Positions 31,777-43,754 of a stretch of DNA of 64,000 nt are shown here, one piece after another (position 1 is the first letter of the stretch; the number at the start of each line of letters is the position of its first letter). This DNA is from Megascapheus bottae (lineage: Eukaryota; Chordata; Mammalia; Rodentia; Geomyidae): NCBI GenBank assembly GCA_024803745.1, contig JANJXV010000004.1:49113858-49177857 (forward strand). The letters are read 5' to 3'. The position numbers were made by a program, and so were the translations under genes. Under the pieces are notes generated by a model that saw only the letters and a program-made list of their open reading frames with translations, was not told the DNA's origin and made no database searches.

Positions 31777-33953
31777 TGTTTTGCATATATTTTATAGGTG
31801 CTGAAAAATCAAAACAAGAGAAAAAATAGAAAAAGTCTGAGTATCCAACCTGAAAGGCAGGACAGTCTACGAGGAAGACATTCTACAATGGCTAAAAATA
31901 ATAATGACTAGGGTGGTCGTATAATTTTGTCCTTCAAACTGGCATATATTGAAATGCGGAAAAAGTTACACAAATATTACATCAATATGACCAGCAATAA
32001 AATGACATGTGTTCAATAAAGAGAAAAAGGCAAAATCAGCAAGCCTAGTTTCATTATCTCATGGAACAAGAGAAGTTAATAAGGCTATTAAAGCAAGCTA
32101 CTTTTATTTATAGTAGGGAAAAATGTACATTACTAAAGAGCATTAGATTATTTCCCTGGGACTAGAAGCTTTTCCAAATGGTGGTTAATATTACCAGGGC
32201 ATCCCAATGCACCAGACAATCACTAAAACACTGGCTGCCAGAGAATTTGGTAAATCATTTGAGGCTGCTTGAGTTATAACTAGAACATTGAAAAATCAGT
32301 TCCCTTCATACAGAACAAGAGGATAGCTTAGAATACACCCCAGAGATCTACACATGGAGAAGATGGGGATATTCCCTTTTCAGTAATAGATATACACAGA
32401 GCTGATGTTATGAAGCTAAGTATTAAAAAATCTCATGTTACAATTAAGCTTGGGTTATTGCTAAATTTGAGCAAAAGTAAAAATATATGAAAGTTAAAGG
32501 TAAAATTCTTGATTTGATCATAATGAAATCCTATCTATCTATGATACATAGAAATAGATATGTAAATTTAAGACTTAGAGTTTACAAGTAGTTATGGTGC
32601 ATGAGTGGGTAGAGATTTCTAAAACAATTTATTAGGTTTATGATAGAGGTTCTCATAGAATTATTCTATGCTAACTCCCTTTTTGTATTTCTCAAACAGG
32701 CTCCATAAGTATCTGAAAATTCATAATAATTAAAAATTAAGTTATCACAAGAGTTCTTGATCAGTTTTCTTGTCAAAGGATGTATGGAAAATTTGTAATT
32801 TCAGAATCAATTTTTTCATATTCAAAATGAAGACATCGAAGTACCAAAATGAATTTTCGTATTAACTAGAAATTTAATGACCCTTAGTCAATGTTCACAA
32901 ACATTTAATTGCTGCAAACTCTTCAATCACTGTATTTCTGCCTAAATAGAAATGGGAAATGTTGTCCCTAGAAATCCTTGCACAATCTTCAGTTCCATAA
33001 TGTTTCAGTACTTGCACATTCACTTACACCTCCTACTTCACTGACCTATTCTGCACCCATTTGTTCTGAGCCTCATTCTAATTATTGTTTCCATTTGACC
33101 TATTTGCTTTAATGCATTTCCATAAAGTCCTTTTTCTCCACACTCAATTGCCTTTGGCAAATTTACATTAACTCCATACAAAATATAACAATCTTCATGG
33201 TTGAATCTATGACTGCTACAGTAGGCATTCTGGTGATAGGAATAAAACATTGAATCATTGCCATTTAGACCTGACTTTCTATATTATTCCACACAATTTG
33301 AACCATTGAACAATCCATTCATCTATTAAATCTGCTTTTCATTTCTTTAATGGTGACATAGCAATTTCACTCCTCTCTGGGAACCCTTTGTTTTTACATA
33401 AGACACTGATTTACTTGAGATCTACTAGATGCTTATATCATGATGAAAACAACATATGCAAGCAGTGAGATTTTAGTTTTAATAACATATTCACAATAAA
33501 TTAAGACTGTTTTTTGATATGAATATCACAATCATAATGTCCATTTATTTGGAATGGCTTCTTTTCTTAACAGGAGTGAAATCTTAATGAAATAATTGTC
33601 TTGAATTTTAAATGGATGTCCTCCCTTAACTGGGGCAATCCAATAATATTTTCTGGGAATTTGCAATTGCATAGTAATTTAGTCTATATGTATTCAAAAA
33701 CTAGGGGGAAGCTTTAATCTTTTATATGAAGTAAGAAATGGAGAAATGAGATTTCTACTCTAGCATAGGAAGAGTCAGGGAGGTAGAAATTTAACAAAAA
33801 GTGACTGTGTTGTAGGCTAATTTTTATTTTAGGCTCTTAGTAAGCCAAGTTAGTTCATCTGTTAATAGACTTTTGGCTCTTTTGCTTGGATATATTCGTT
33901 GTTTGGCTATGCCAATTGAAATTAGTTTTTATCATGTGATAATCAACTTTCCT
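31777..33953. other. Unassigned AT-rich interval
   Basis: No recognised repeat or credible gene. A poorly supported minus-strand frame at 33038-33250 has no domain. Confidence 0.5.
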
Positions 33954-34370
33954 AAATGAGCATGGTACCAGAGACATATACCTGTAATCCTAGTTACTCA
34001 GGAGACAGAGATCTGAGGATCTCGTTTTTTTATTAAAGAATTTATTAACATTGATGTTTACATCATATTTCAAATGATGTGTTTAACAAACAAGTATTCA
34101 AGAAGGGAATCTATATACAATCACTGACACTTAGATTTAGAACATAATTAAAATTAATCTGAGGGTTTGTATGTCATATATACATATTAATCTATGTAAT
34201 AAAACATTATGTCCATAGAGGATCTCATTTCTGAGCCAACCTGAAAAGTCCTCAAGTATCCAATTAACCAAAATAGAAGAAGCATGGGAAGAGAGTGGCT
34301 CAAATGGTAAAACCCAAGTCATTGGCAAATGAGCAAAAAGATCAATTAGCATTTAGAGTTAAGGAAAAGG
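33954..34370 (+). mobile_element. SINE, composite type, split by a LINE-1 insertion
   Basis: The head, with CCTGTAATCCTAGTTACTC, lies at 33954-34023. The rest (CTGAGCCAACCTGAAAAGTC, then 'ccaattaacca' and 'agtggctcaaatggtaaa') continues at 34218-34370. The 194 bp between them are a separate insertion flanked by GAGGATCTC on both sides. The right monomer is diverged and lacks a clear tail. Confidence 0.8.
34024..34217 (-). mobile_element. 5'-truncated LINE-1 3' end inside a SINE
   Basis: The minus-strand insertion ends in an A/T-rich tail (T-run at 34025-34031 on the + strand). It is flanked by the 9-bp duplication GAGGATCTC (34015-34023 and 34218-34226). Its body is the reverse complement of 30205-30395 at about 90 percent identity by eye. 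It must postdate the SINE that it splits. Confidence 0.88.
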
Positions 34371-37300
34371 GAGAGGCCCCTATTTCAAGATCTAACAGTG
34401 CTATTAAAAATGTTTTAGTATATGTAACATTGTGGGCAGTTTGTTATATTATAATTTTTGTATTTTTGCATTTACTGTTAGCTGTTTTCATGTGTAATAT
34501 TTACATGCATGGGGTTAAGTGGTTCAATTGATGTGGCTGATATAATTTTGATAACACTTTGTGAAACTATCCTCTACCTACTCTTCCAATTTACACTAAA
34601 ATGAGGGTCATTTAAAACTGACCTTGAATTCCTACACTATATAACGGAGATAAAAAGAATAGACTGAAATTGTTCAATAATATGAGATAAAGTGGTACTT
34701 CTTATTATATTCCTTTTTGTGGCTATATTTTACTTATATTATAATTTTATGGATATTAGTAAATAAAAGGAAATGGCTTTTAAGGTTTATATAATTAAGT
34801 TATTATATTTGGAATTTATGCTATTTCTCTTTTATGATCTCATTCAAACTTCTTAACAATATTCTCAGTATACATAGGATATTTATTGTAATTTGTTTGT
34901 AGTTTTTCATACTTTCATTAGGAGGATTTCCTCTTTTGATGATAATAGAAGAATTCTTTTTTTTAACCAGTTTATTTTTATTATCTCTCATTTATTCACA
35001 TACTAATGCTGCTATTAAATAAAACAGCAATATTTTTCCAGTTCTCTAATGCTAGTTTTGTAGTTGCTATTTTCTGATTTTGGGGGAATTCTCAAGGATC
35101 TTTCTTCCCTTGCTCTATTTATCTCTTTGTAATTAGAGAAAGACAAAAAGGGATATTTATGATTGTTTTATATTTAATGACAGTAAACACCTTGTCTATT
35201 TCTCCAGTGAAGTGTTAATACTTTTAAAATTGTAGCTGTATATAGAAGGTCACAATTCCAGTGCTCCCATCCCTTGTGGGTTCATGTCTTGTCTCCTAAG
35301 CAAATCATGTTCACTAGATATCACGGCTGTCCCCAGGCAGTTATGACTAGTCTTTGATTTTTGACATTCAGCCTTTTGTTTTCACTATACTTGTCTATCT
35401 CTCTTACTCTTTCAGCAGGATGAGGGGTTTAATATCATTGTCATTAATGGAATTGAATTAATTCTGTTTTGCTTTATAAAAAACATTTTAGTTTGAAAAT
35501 GTATGGTCAATGATACTCCAATTATCCCCTGAAATAAGGAAACTGTCTAAAGTTAGTTTTTATGTCTAGAATATAAATAGCTCATGGCATACATTCAATG
35601 GTACATGCTGATTCCGTTAAACAATGGTGTTTAAAACCGATTAAAAACTATTACACCAAATGGAGAAATACTGGGAGTAATCTCTTTCTGAGTTCTAGTT
35701 TCAGCATCCTTTTGGTAGTACAAAAATTAAATAAACAGCATGGAAAAGATTACCATTTGCTTTCCTTCTAGAAGTGCACCATACTGTATCACAGACATTT
35801 CATTCCTACTGCCAGACAAACCACCCTTTATGGAGTGGGAATATGCTAAAATTATTCTAAAAATCTATTGGAATCTGTTAAGAAGTTTCCCTAAATGTGC
35901 TTACCTCAGCAATACTCCTTCTGAGCCTGAATTTACTACTTTTACATTGTCATATTCAAATGCAAAGGGATAAGATCTTTCATTCTATTCTTCATACTTC
36001 AAAACTTTGTCCAAACAAGGAAAATTTACAAAAGCCTTTTAAGCGAGAGAATAATAATTCTGCAATAAGACCAAAATACAAATGAGACACAAAAAATCCC
36101 TTTCAACTTTTGAGCACAAATTTTCAAGTGGAAGTTTTATTCTGAATTTGTAATTTGCCAGGTCTGTGGCTGTGTTTCAGATCCCCACTTCCTTTCTTGG
36201 CAGTGCATAATTTGGAAATCAGTAGTCTGCATACTTGTGATATTTCCAGGCTTGGAGTGTCAAAAAGACAAGATGGCATATGGTAAAGTAGAAGGGATTT
36301 CTCACTTTCGGGAACACATTTCAACTTCCAAAACATAAAAATAAATAAGTGCCTCTACAAATTCATAAGAGAAATAATGAGAATTTTGCCCAAATATTAT
36401 AGACATCCCAAAGTCAAGCAGCAAGATGTTTGAGTCTGTCACATCTTACAAGCTCATTGCTAACTGGGTAAGTTCACATTTCAGAATTGTCATGTTAACT
36501 TTGGCATAGGAATGTTCCTTCTTGGCAAGTGAAGAAAGTAATCCCCCTCAGAAAAATTACAGTCTAATTAAAGTATACAATTGCATATTTTGATACCAAG
36601 GTTTTCATGGGAAATTTTTTCCCAATATTCTGCTTTACCAGTTTAAGTACAAAATGGATCAGAGCATGAAGAATATGAACTTGGATAAAATAATGTCCAT
36701 GAAGGGTCATTCTATTTAGCCCAGTTATATAATTTTTTGCAATGACAAAAGTGCATCATGAGTCTTGACAGTCTTGTTACTTTCCTGATTCATGTTTTGA
36801 CCGCAATTGTTATACGTGTAACTTTTAAAGTGCTTAAGAGTCAATAAATCATTAAACTGATAAATGCTGTTACTTCCTGGTAACCTTTCCAGGAAAGATA
36901 TTTAAACTTTTACTGTAAACTTAAAGATTAAACACGTTTAAACATTGCACCATTTATGCAATTACTGCATATTATTATTAGTGTTCATGCCTAAACATAT
37001 TATCTTAATTGCAGAAAAATGTAACCAAAGGTGGTAGTATGGGAGATTTTAAGTGAAGTCTAATTTGATCAAGGAAGTATTATGTTTCAAGTGAGTTGCC
37101 ATTCATTGTTCAGATTAATAAAAGGAATATCTTTGTATGATAGGTTCTTCAGAATTCAAAGGCGAGTTTAAACATATTTGGAGAATGACATCAAGTTACT
37201 TGGGAAAGTAGCATATTGTAAAATTCAATTTACGAAGCAGTTTTCCAAACTGTCAGGTTAAAGAAAGCAGTTGCATGTGGGTAGAGTAGGATTTCCTCAC

Positions 37301-38107
37301 ATTTTATTTTTAGATAATAAAAAATGAATTGTAAACTTTTAAAAGTCTCATTTCTCTCAGTGATAAAAACAATAACAGTCAAGTCTCAAAATAGTTCCTG
37401 ATCTTGAGACACTGTAGTGTTTCTAAAGTACAGTAATGATAAGAATTTCTGTTTTTTTTATTTTATTTATAACCATTTATAATAGGGAAAGTATTAGAAT
37501 AAACTTTATAGTCTTGGATATTAAACGGTAATATAATCTATGTTGGTTTCGATTTTATCCTTTAAAAAATTATTACACATATCATTAGAGCAATTAAGTC
37601 CTTTACCAAAGGAGCTCTGATTTCTTTAGGAGAAACATGAAGCCTTTAGTACGATAATTTCTGCACTGAAGATTCCTTTGGAATCAATTTGGAATATACG
37701 TTAGACAATTTATTTATAGAAATTCTCTTACATCACTATTTCCTTCTGTTTGGGACAGAAAAATACATTCAACTTACAATGGCGATTCTATTTGGCCCAT
37801 GAATTAGAAGAATCTATTCTACATTTTAATGTAAGATGTTAAATAACTGGATATTTAGTATTCAAACTGTTTCTGTCCTCCTAGGATGCACTTTATAACT
37901 AGTTCTCAGCAATAATACATAATATTATTTTACCCTTATTACATCAGTTATCAGTAGATTCTTTCTCACAACCAGTAAAACTGAGTTGTTTGAAAAGTTT
38001 TCCATCTCTCAAAATAGAGTCTGTTTCAAAATAGTGCAATTATTTAAAATTTAAACACAATATGAAAATATTTGAGTTTCTCCAGTGTGCTGAACTAATA
38101 GTTCTGG
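34371..38107. other. Unassigned AT-rich interval
   Basis: 3.7 kb without recognised repeats. Short frames, for example at 34295-34531 and 35740-36085 on the + strand, show no domain, signal or conservation cue. 36120-36350 and 36420-36700 are somewhat more balanced in composition. Confidence 0.5.
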
Positions 38108-38323
38108 AAAACTTGTCAATTTTTTTTTGCCAGTCGTGGGGATTGAGCTCAGGGCCTGAGCAATGTCCTTGGACTTTCTCAAGGATAGATCTCTACCACT
38201 TGAGCCTTAGCACCACTTCCAGCTTTTTTCTATGTATGTGGTACCGAGGAATTGAACCTGGGACTTCATGCATGCTAGGCAACCACTTTACCACTAGGCC
38301 AAACTCCCGGCCCCAAAACTTGT
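38108..38323 (-). mobile_element. SINE, IDL-Geo-type dimer, with target duplication
   Basis: The minus-strand element at 38117-38314 is flanked by AAAACTTGT (38108-38116 and 38315-38323). The A tail appears as T9 at 38120-38128. A box (complement CCACTAGGCCA, 38291-38301) and B-box area (complement GGAATTGAACC, 38249-38259) are preserved. It shares the variants 'gagcaatgtccttgg' and 'gagccttagcacc' with the copy at 40001. Confidence 0.95.
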
Positions 38324-39119
38324 AATTTTATATAAATGTAAAGAAAGAGAAGCCATTAGAACTATGTTGAGTATATATGTTCGGTTTCTCTATTTAACAA
38401 TAATGTGAACATAAAAGCCATATACATTTATCCAATGTAAATACAGAAGTAAACCATTTAAAATTTAAAAGAGAAAAAAATAAATAAGCCATTTAAAACA
38501 TGTGATGTTTAAAATCATGTAATTCTGTATGCCTTTCTTAGAATGGAAGACATGTAGCTTTATGTGGGCCTATATACATATATATACATTGATGAATATT
38601 TATACTGAGACACATAATTAACCCAGACTTTATCATTAAGTGCTGTTTGTAAACAAGTTTCATTTCATACCTTCACCACAATGAAGTTATTAAAATATTT
38701 ACTTTAATATTTAGCAAAGCTTGATTTAGAGATATGTTATTTGGAGAAATTTTGTTTACATTTTTTGTGTTTATGATAATTCTAGGATATCTCATCAGAA
38801 AAAGAACTTGTGTGAAAAATCCAGGACTTTTAAGGATGTCTATTCAGATGTCTTTGCTTTCGCAACCTTGTTGATCTTATCCACTATACAACTAAGTGTT
38901 ACTTTAAATACTTGTTTTTCATTGAAGAGTCAACAGTGAAGCTTCAAGCCAGGTCTCTCCCTTAATATGAAGCTACATATCCAACTAAATGAATTCATCA
39001 CTCAATGTAATGTGTCTAAATGGGAAAAATGACTATAGCATAAACATTTTTAGAAGATCTCCTTTATATAAGCATAAATAATAAAGAATCAAATCATCAG
39101 CACGTAACTGTTTCTTTTA
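38324..39119. other. Unassigned interval
   Basis: AT-rich DNA with a short ATATAC-rich patch at 38570-38590. Confidence 0.5.
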
Positions 39120-39357
39120 AAATTGTGTGATTTGGGGGCTGGAAGTTTGGCCTAGTGGTAGAGTGCTTGCCTAGCATGCACAAAGACCCAGGTTTGATTC
39201 CTCGGTACCACATACATAGAAAAAAGCTGGGAGTGGTGCTGAGGCTCAAGTGGTAGAGTGCTAGCCTTGAGAAAGTCCAAGGACAAGGACAGTGCTCAGG
39301 CCCTGAGCACAAGCCCAGGACTGGCAAAAAAAAAAAAAGCTTTAAATTGTGTGATTT
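39120..39357 (+). mobile_element. SINE, IDL-Geo-type dimer, with 14-bp target duplication
   Basis: The element at 39134-39343 is flanked by AAATTGTGTGATTT (39120-39133 and 39344-39357). A and B boxes are good (TGGCCTAGTGG; GGTTTGATTCC). A 6-bp internal repeat (AAGGACAAGGAC) lies in the right monomer and a 12-A tail at 39327-39338. Confidence 0.96.
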
Positions 39358-39542
39358 CTTTATGTGATTCTACAATATATCATTCTTGTTTTAACCAATA
39401 GAAGAATATTAAAATAGAATAATATTAAAACAAGGGATAATATTAACTGTTAAAAATCTCTCTCATCTAGACAGAAGAGAGTTCATATAAGCTGTCATTT
39501 TATAAAATCCAATCCAAACACATTTTATTTTATCTTTTCTTC

Positions 39543-39761
39543 TAGTCCAGGGACTGAACCTTAGACTGGATATTTTCTCTGAGTAATTTTGCTCAAGGCT
39601 AAATTTCTGCCATTTGAACCACGGCTCCACTTCTGGCTTGTTGGTGGTTAATTAGAGATAAGTATCATCAACTTTTCTGCCTGTGTTAGCTTTAAACGCA
39701 ATCTTCAGATCTCAATCTCTTGAGTAGCTAAGATTATAGGCATGAGTCACCAGAGCCTGGC
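39543..39761 (-). mobile_element. SINE, 7SL-headed composite type
   Basis: The complement of the 7SL-like head is at 39715-39761 (CTTGAGTAGCTAAGATTATAG). The middle block is at 39640-39665 and the diverged right monomer at 39545-39635. Confidence 0.87.
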
Positions 39762-39871
39762 TTTGTATCTGATGCTTTTTTTCATTAGAGGAGCCCTAAC
39801 ACCTAAGCCATTACTCTAACCCCTTGAACACATTGTATTAAGCTCCATGTGATAGGATGCATGATACAATC

Positions 39872-40211
39872 TGATCTTTTCTTCTTCTTCTTCTTCCTCT
39901 TCCTCCTCTTCCTCTTCTTCCTCTTCCTCTTCCTCCTCTTCCTCCTCTTCCTCTTCCTCTCCTTCCTCTTCCTCTTCCTCTTCTTCTTCTTCTTCTTTTT
40001 GGCCAGTCCTGGGCTTGAGCTCTTGAGCTCAGGGCCTGAGCAATGTTCTTGGACTTTCTCAACGATAGAGCTCTACCACTTGAGCCTTAGCACCACTTCC
40101 AGCTTTTTTTCTATGTATGTGGTACCGAGGAATTGAACCCAGGTCTTCATGCATGCTAGGCAAGCACTTTACCACTAGGCCAAACTCCAGGCCCCATGAT
40201 GTTTTCTTCTT
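39872..40211 (-). mobile_element. SINE, IDL-Geo-type dimer, with expanded tail microsatellite
   Basis: The element body is 40001-40195 on the - strand. Near-identical 15-mers TGATCTTTTCTTCTT (39872-39886) and TGATGTTTTCTTCTT (40197-40211) bracket the body together with the CTT/TCC tract, so the microsatellite sits inside the insertion, in the tail. The 'gcttgagctcttgagctc' sequence near 40013-40030 shows a 9-bp local duplication. Confidence 0.92.
39876..39999 (+). repeat. (CTT/CCT)n pyrimidine microsatellite
   Basis: About 120 bp of CTT and TCC units on the tail side of the SINE at 40001. It gives low-complexity Phe/Leu or Arg/Gly frames that are not genes. Confidence 0.96.
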
Positions 40212-40828
40212 TATTTTAGTTTGTGTTGTCAATATTATTCTCATTTGATTCAAGTATATCTGGGTTACTCTTTCTCTAGTTTTTTTAATTTGTTTGTTTT
40301 GCTTTATTTTTGTTTATTTTAAAATAAAGATTCCATCTATCTATCTTGTTCTGTACTTCTCTGAGGTTTTATTGATCTATTGATATGAAACTTATGCCTT
40401 CTCATCACCAACCCTAATTTACAAAATGTTGCTGCCTGCCTACCTCATTCCTTTTCTCCCCCTGCCCTCCCCTTCTCTTCCCTTCCTTTCCCTTTTTTCC
40501 CCTTCTCTTCTCTCTTTTTAATTGTCATAAGCACCCTAAACAGGTGAATATTTGTTATTTTTTGTCCTACTTCTTAAAATGTTAATTTATGTTTGGTTTT
40601 CAAGGTCATAGGGTGTATAATTGAATCCACTGCCATCACTACTTCTAAGACCTTTTCAGAATATGGCAGATGTTGATTAAATATTAATTTAGAGAATAAA
40701 CAAAATATTTGGCACCTGGAAGTAAATAGCTCTCCACAAATAAAAGTCCCTTTATTCTTTCACCAAAAATGTTTGGATGAACTCTTTCATCTATGTATTA
40801 GTCACTTTGAAAGTGCAACCCTTTTAAC

Positions 40829-40830
<2 letters not shown>
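40212..40830. other. Unassigned interval
   Basis: No gene. It contains a C/T-rich patch at 40450-40520. Confidence 0.5.

Positions 40831-40894
<64 letters not shown>
40831..40894 (+). repeat. (CT)n microsatellite
   Basis: 32 CT units, not adjacent to a recognised SINE. Confidence 0.98.
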
Positions 40895-40899
<5 letters not shown>

Positions 40900-41321
40900 C
40901 TTAGTGCTGGAAAGAAAGAAGAGTATCAGTGTAAGCATGGAGCTCTTTCATATCATATTTCATTTATATAACTGGGCCCTCGAAAAGGAGGCCTTCCAAG
41001 ATTGAAAAAGAAGAAAAACAAGAAGGGTAGGAAGACAAATATAAGAATTTATTAGTAACACCGTACAATAGGAGTGCATTTGAGGGAGCCATTGGAGTCT
41101 AGGACTGACACAGATATTGGGTTTCACATTGGGCTAAAGTATCAGGTGCCCTTCTGCATCTTCTCTGATGATAAGTTTCAGCAACTAACACTCCAAAAGG
41201 ACAGTGAGTTTTTGAAGAAATCTTAGAATAGAGAAAATGACCACAATTAATGCACTAGGATATCATCTGGATAGATTATGGACTTCAATGAATTATTTCT
41301 TTCAATTCTTGAAGGGATTCT
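40895..41321. other. Unassigned interval
   Basis: Nothing recognised. Confidence 0.5.
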
Positions 41322-41518
41322 TTGAATTATTTTTCCAGTCCTGGAACTTGAACTCAGGGATTAAGCACTGTCCTTGGGCTTTTTCCTCAAGGCCAGCACT
41401 CTGCCACTTGAGCCACAGCACCACTTCCAGCTTTTCTATGTATGTGGTACTGAGGAATCAAATCCGGGCCTGCCTGCATGCACTCTATCACTAGGCCAAA
41501 CTCCTGGCTGTTGAATTA
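41322..41518 (-). mobile_element. SINE, IDL-Geo-type dimer, with target duplication
   Basis: The minus-strand element at 41330-41510 is flanked by TTGAATTA (41322-41329 and 41511-41518). The B-box complement is at 41455-41467 and about 10 bp are lost in the A-to-B interval near 41480. Confidence 0.92.
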
Positions 41519-41706
41519 ATGTTTAATATTAAATATGTACCTCAAAGCTGGAGACTTTCAGTACTAAGTTATCATAAACTTTTATGTAAGATTCTCTGTA
41601 TTAAAATCTCCCCACCGATTTCTCTGACTGCACTCTCTATCCACACAGATTACAACTGGGTGATGATTCAATAGGGTGCCAAAAATGCAGTAAAGAATTG
41701 CAAATA

Positions 41707-41933
41707 CACTGGGTACAGTGGCTCACATCTGGAATCCTAGCTACTCAGGATTCTGATTTCTGAGGATCACGTTTCAAAAGCCAGCCCGAGCAATACAAAG
41801 CTGTGAGACTCTTATTTCCTATTAATCACCAGAAAAATGGAATTGAAACTGTGGCTCAAGGGTAGGGGAGTAGCCTTGAGCTGAAGAGCTCAGGGACAGC
41901 ACCCAGGCCAGAGTTCAAGCCTCATGTCCTTAA
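41707..41933 (+). mobile_element. SINE, 7SL-headed composite type
   Basis: The head GTGGCTCACATCTGGAATCC then CTAGCTACTCAGG, the middle block CTATTAATCACCAG and the right monomer ACTGTGGCTCAAGGG are all in order. Confidence 0.93.
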
Positions 41934-43280
41934 ATAAATTTTCAAATACTCTTTCAATTACCTAAAATTCACTTAAATCATATTTATATGAAAATTGTAA
42001 ATAAAAAACAATGCTCATCCACCCTTAGTTGAATAACATTAAAGTAATTAATTGTAGCTACAATTTTAACATTTTTTAAACCAGAGATTAGTCCACAGAT
42101 TAAGTTTTATATTATTTTGAAAAGTAAGAAATCGGTGGACACATTTCTATAGATTCTTGGGGAATGTAGGCAAGTACTTCTTATATCTACTGAATTAAAA
42201 TAATAATAGTGAAATCTCTATGCAAATGAGGTAGAGAAGAGAAAGAGAGAGAATGAGTTTATTTACTAGGGTTGGTGTGAGACTTTTCTCCACATTATTA
42301 GAAATGTAGACATTTTATTGGACCCAATGTGAACTTGTGGAGAGCCAGTAAAATCCTCAGTATTTAGAACTGAATTTCAAAATAGCTGTGTTTGGATGGA
42401 TTATTATTGGTTAAATTTAGCCACCCTTGCTGGCAAAGTTGTTTGCCCATTGCTCAGTATCTTTGAGATTCAAAAGACCAATATTGACTATATGCACCCA
42501 AATAAAAACAATGGAATTAGTATTTTATATTCTGAATACTTGATGCAAAGCATTTAAAGTACAAGTCCATCATTTGTATTTTTAATGATGCTTACTCTCT
42601 AGTATTTATTACTTGGTTAAAATCATGTAGACATATTATGTCTTTCTAAACTTTACAAAATGGAGCCACACTTCTTCAATCATTCTATTTGTTTGTTTAC
42701 CCTCCTGCTAATACCTGCATTCAACATAGCCTGTCTCACTTTATTGTGTATATTTTGTTTCAGTTTTAGTGTATGTTATTGTGCAATGGTTCTTGCCATG
42801 TATATATTATGATTTATTCAGAATACCCTTATCTATTGTTCTCTTTCCCCTATTACTCAGGTTGAATTGTCTCCAGGGGGTACCATATGCTACTTTCATT
42901 TAGAGACAAGTTGTATTCTGGTATTATTCACTATTCATTATTAACTTTCCCTATCCCCAATGCATTGATTTCCTTGGTACTTCTTATATTTACCGTAGCA
43001 CCTAGTACATACAAGTACATGGACAATCTGAGTATTTGTGGCTAAAAAAGCAAAGTTAAAAAGGTATCAGCAAACTGACTCTCAATAAGGAAAACTAATT
43101 CACAATTTCAATTTTATTTCCACTTGATGGCATTCATAATTAAAAGTCTTAAAAATACCTAAGTTATCTCTATAGAGGCATTACTGTGCAATGATTCAAA
43201 GTAATTACCGATTTCAAATGCCAGTATATCTCTAAAATTTATTTTAAAATTTTAAAATATTGTATTCATAAGTTGCTTGG
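41934..43280. other. Unassigned AT-rich interval
   Basis: Nothing recognised. Confidence 0.5.
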
Positions 43281-43465
43281 TGGGCCAGGAGTATGACCTA
43301 GTGGTAGAGTGCTTGCCTAGCATACACATAGCCCAGGGTTCGATTTCTTGGTAGCACATACACAGGAAAAAATGCAAGTGGTGCTTGGCTCAAGTAGTAT
43401 AGTGTTATCCTTGAGAAAGTTCAAGGACAATGCCCAGGTCCTGAGTTCAAGCCCCAGGACTCATA
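43281..43465 (+). mobile_element. SINE, IDL-Geo-type dimer
   Basis: GGGCCAGGAGTATGACCTAG start, a good B box (GGTTCGATTTC), a right monomer with small deletions (GTGCTTGGCTCAAGTAG), no tail. Confidence 0.92.
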
Positions 43466-43530
43466 TACAAATTTGCTTTGTTAAATATAATTACTTTGTA
43501 TAATTACTTAAAATAATAAGAAAAAGGTAT

Positions 43531-43754
43531 CTAGTGGCTGGAAGTTTATTCCTGTAATCTTAGCTATTTAGAAGGCCGAGATCTGATTATCACATTTCAA
43601 ATCCAGCCTAGGCAGGCATCCATTAGACTCTTACCTCCACTTAATCAAAAAAAGCAGAAGTGGACCTGTGACTTAAGTGACAAAGGTCCAGTCTTAATCA
43701 GGGACAGTGACTAGACTCAGAGTACAAACCCGAGGATTGACATCAGAAAAAAAT
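43531..43754 (+). mobile_element. SINE, 7SL-headed composite type, diverged
   Basis: CCTGTAATCTTAGCTATTTAG head, CTCTTACCTCCACTTAATC middle block, then a right monomer with many changes and a short A-rich tail. Confidence 0.85.

Noticed and set aside
34295..34531. 78-codon frame with a hydrophobic C-terminal half resembling a small membrane protein
   Set aside because: It starts inside a degraded SINE and continues into AT-rich DNA; AT-rich codons give hydrophobic residues by chance.
39838..40136. Arg/Gly-rich and Phe/Leu-rich frames that look like an RGG protein
   Set aside because: They derive from the CTT/TCC tract and the adjacent SINE.
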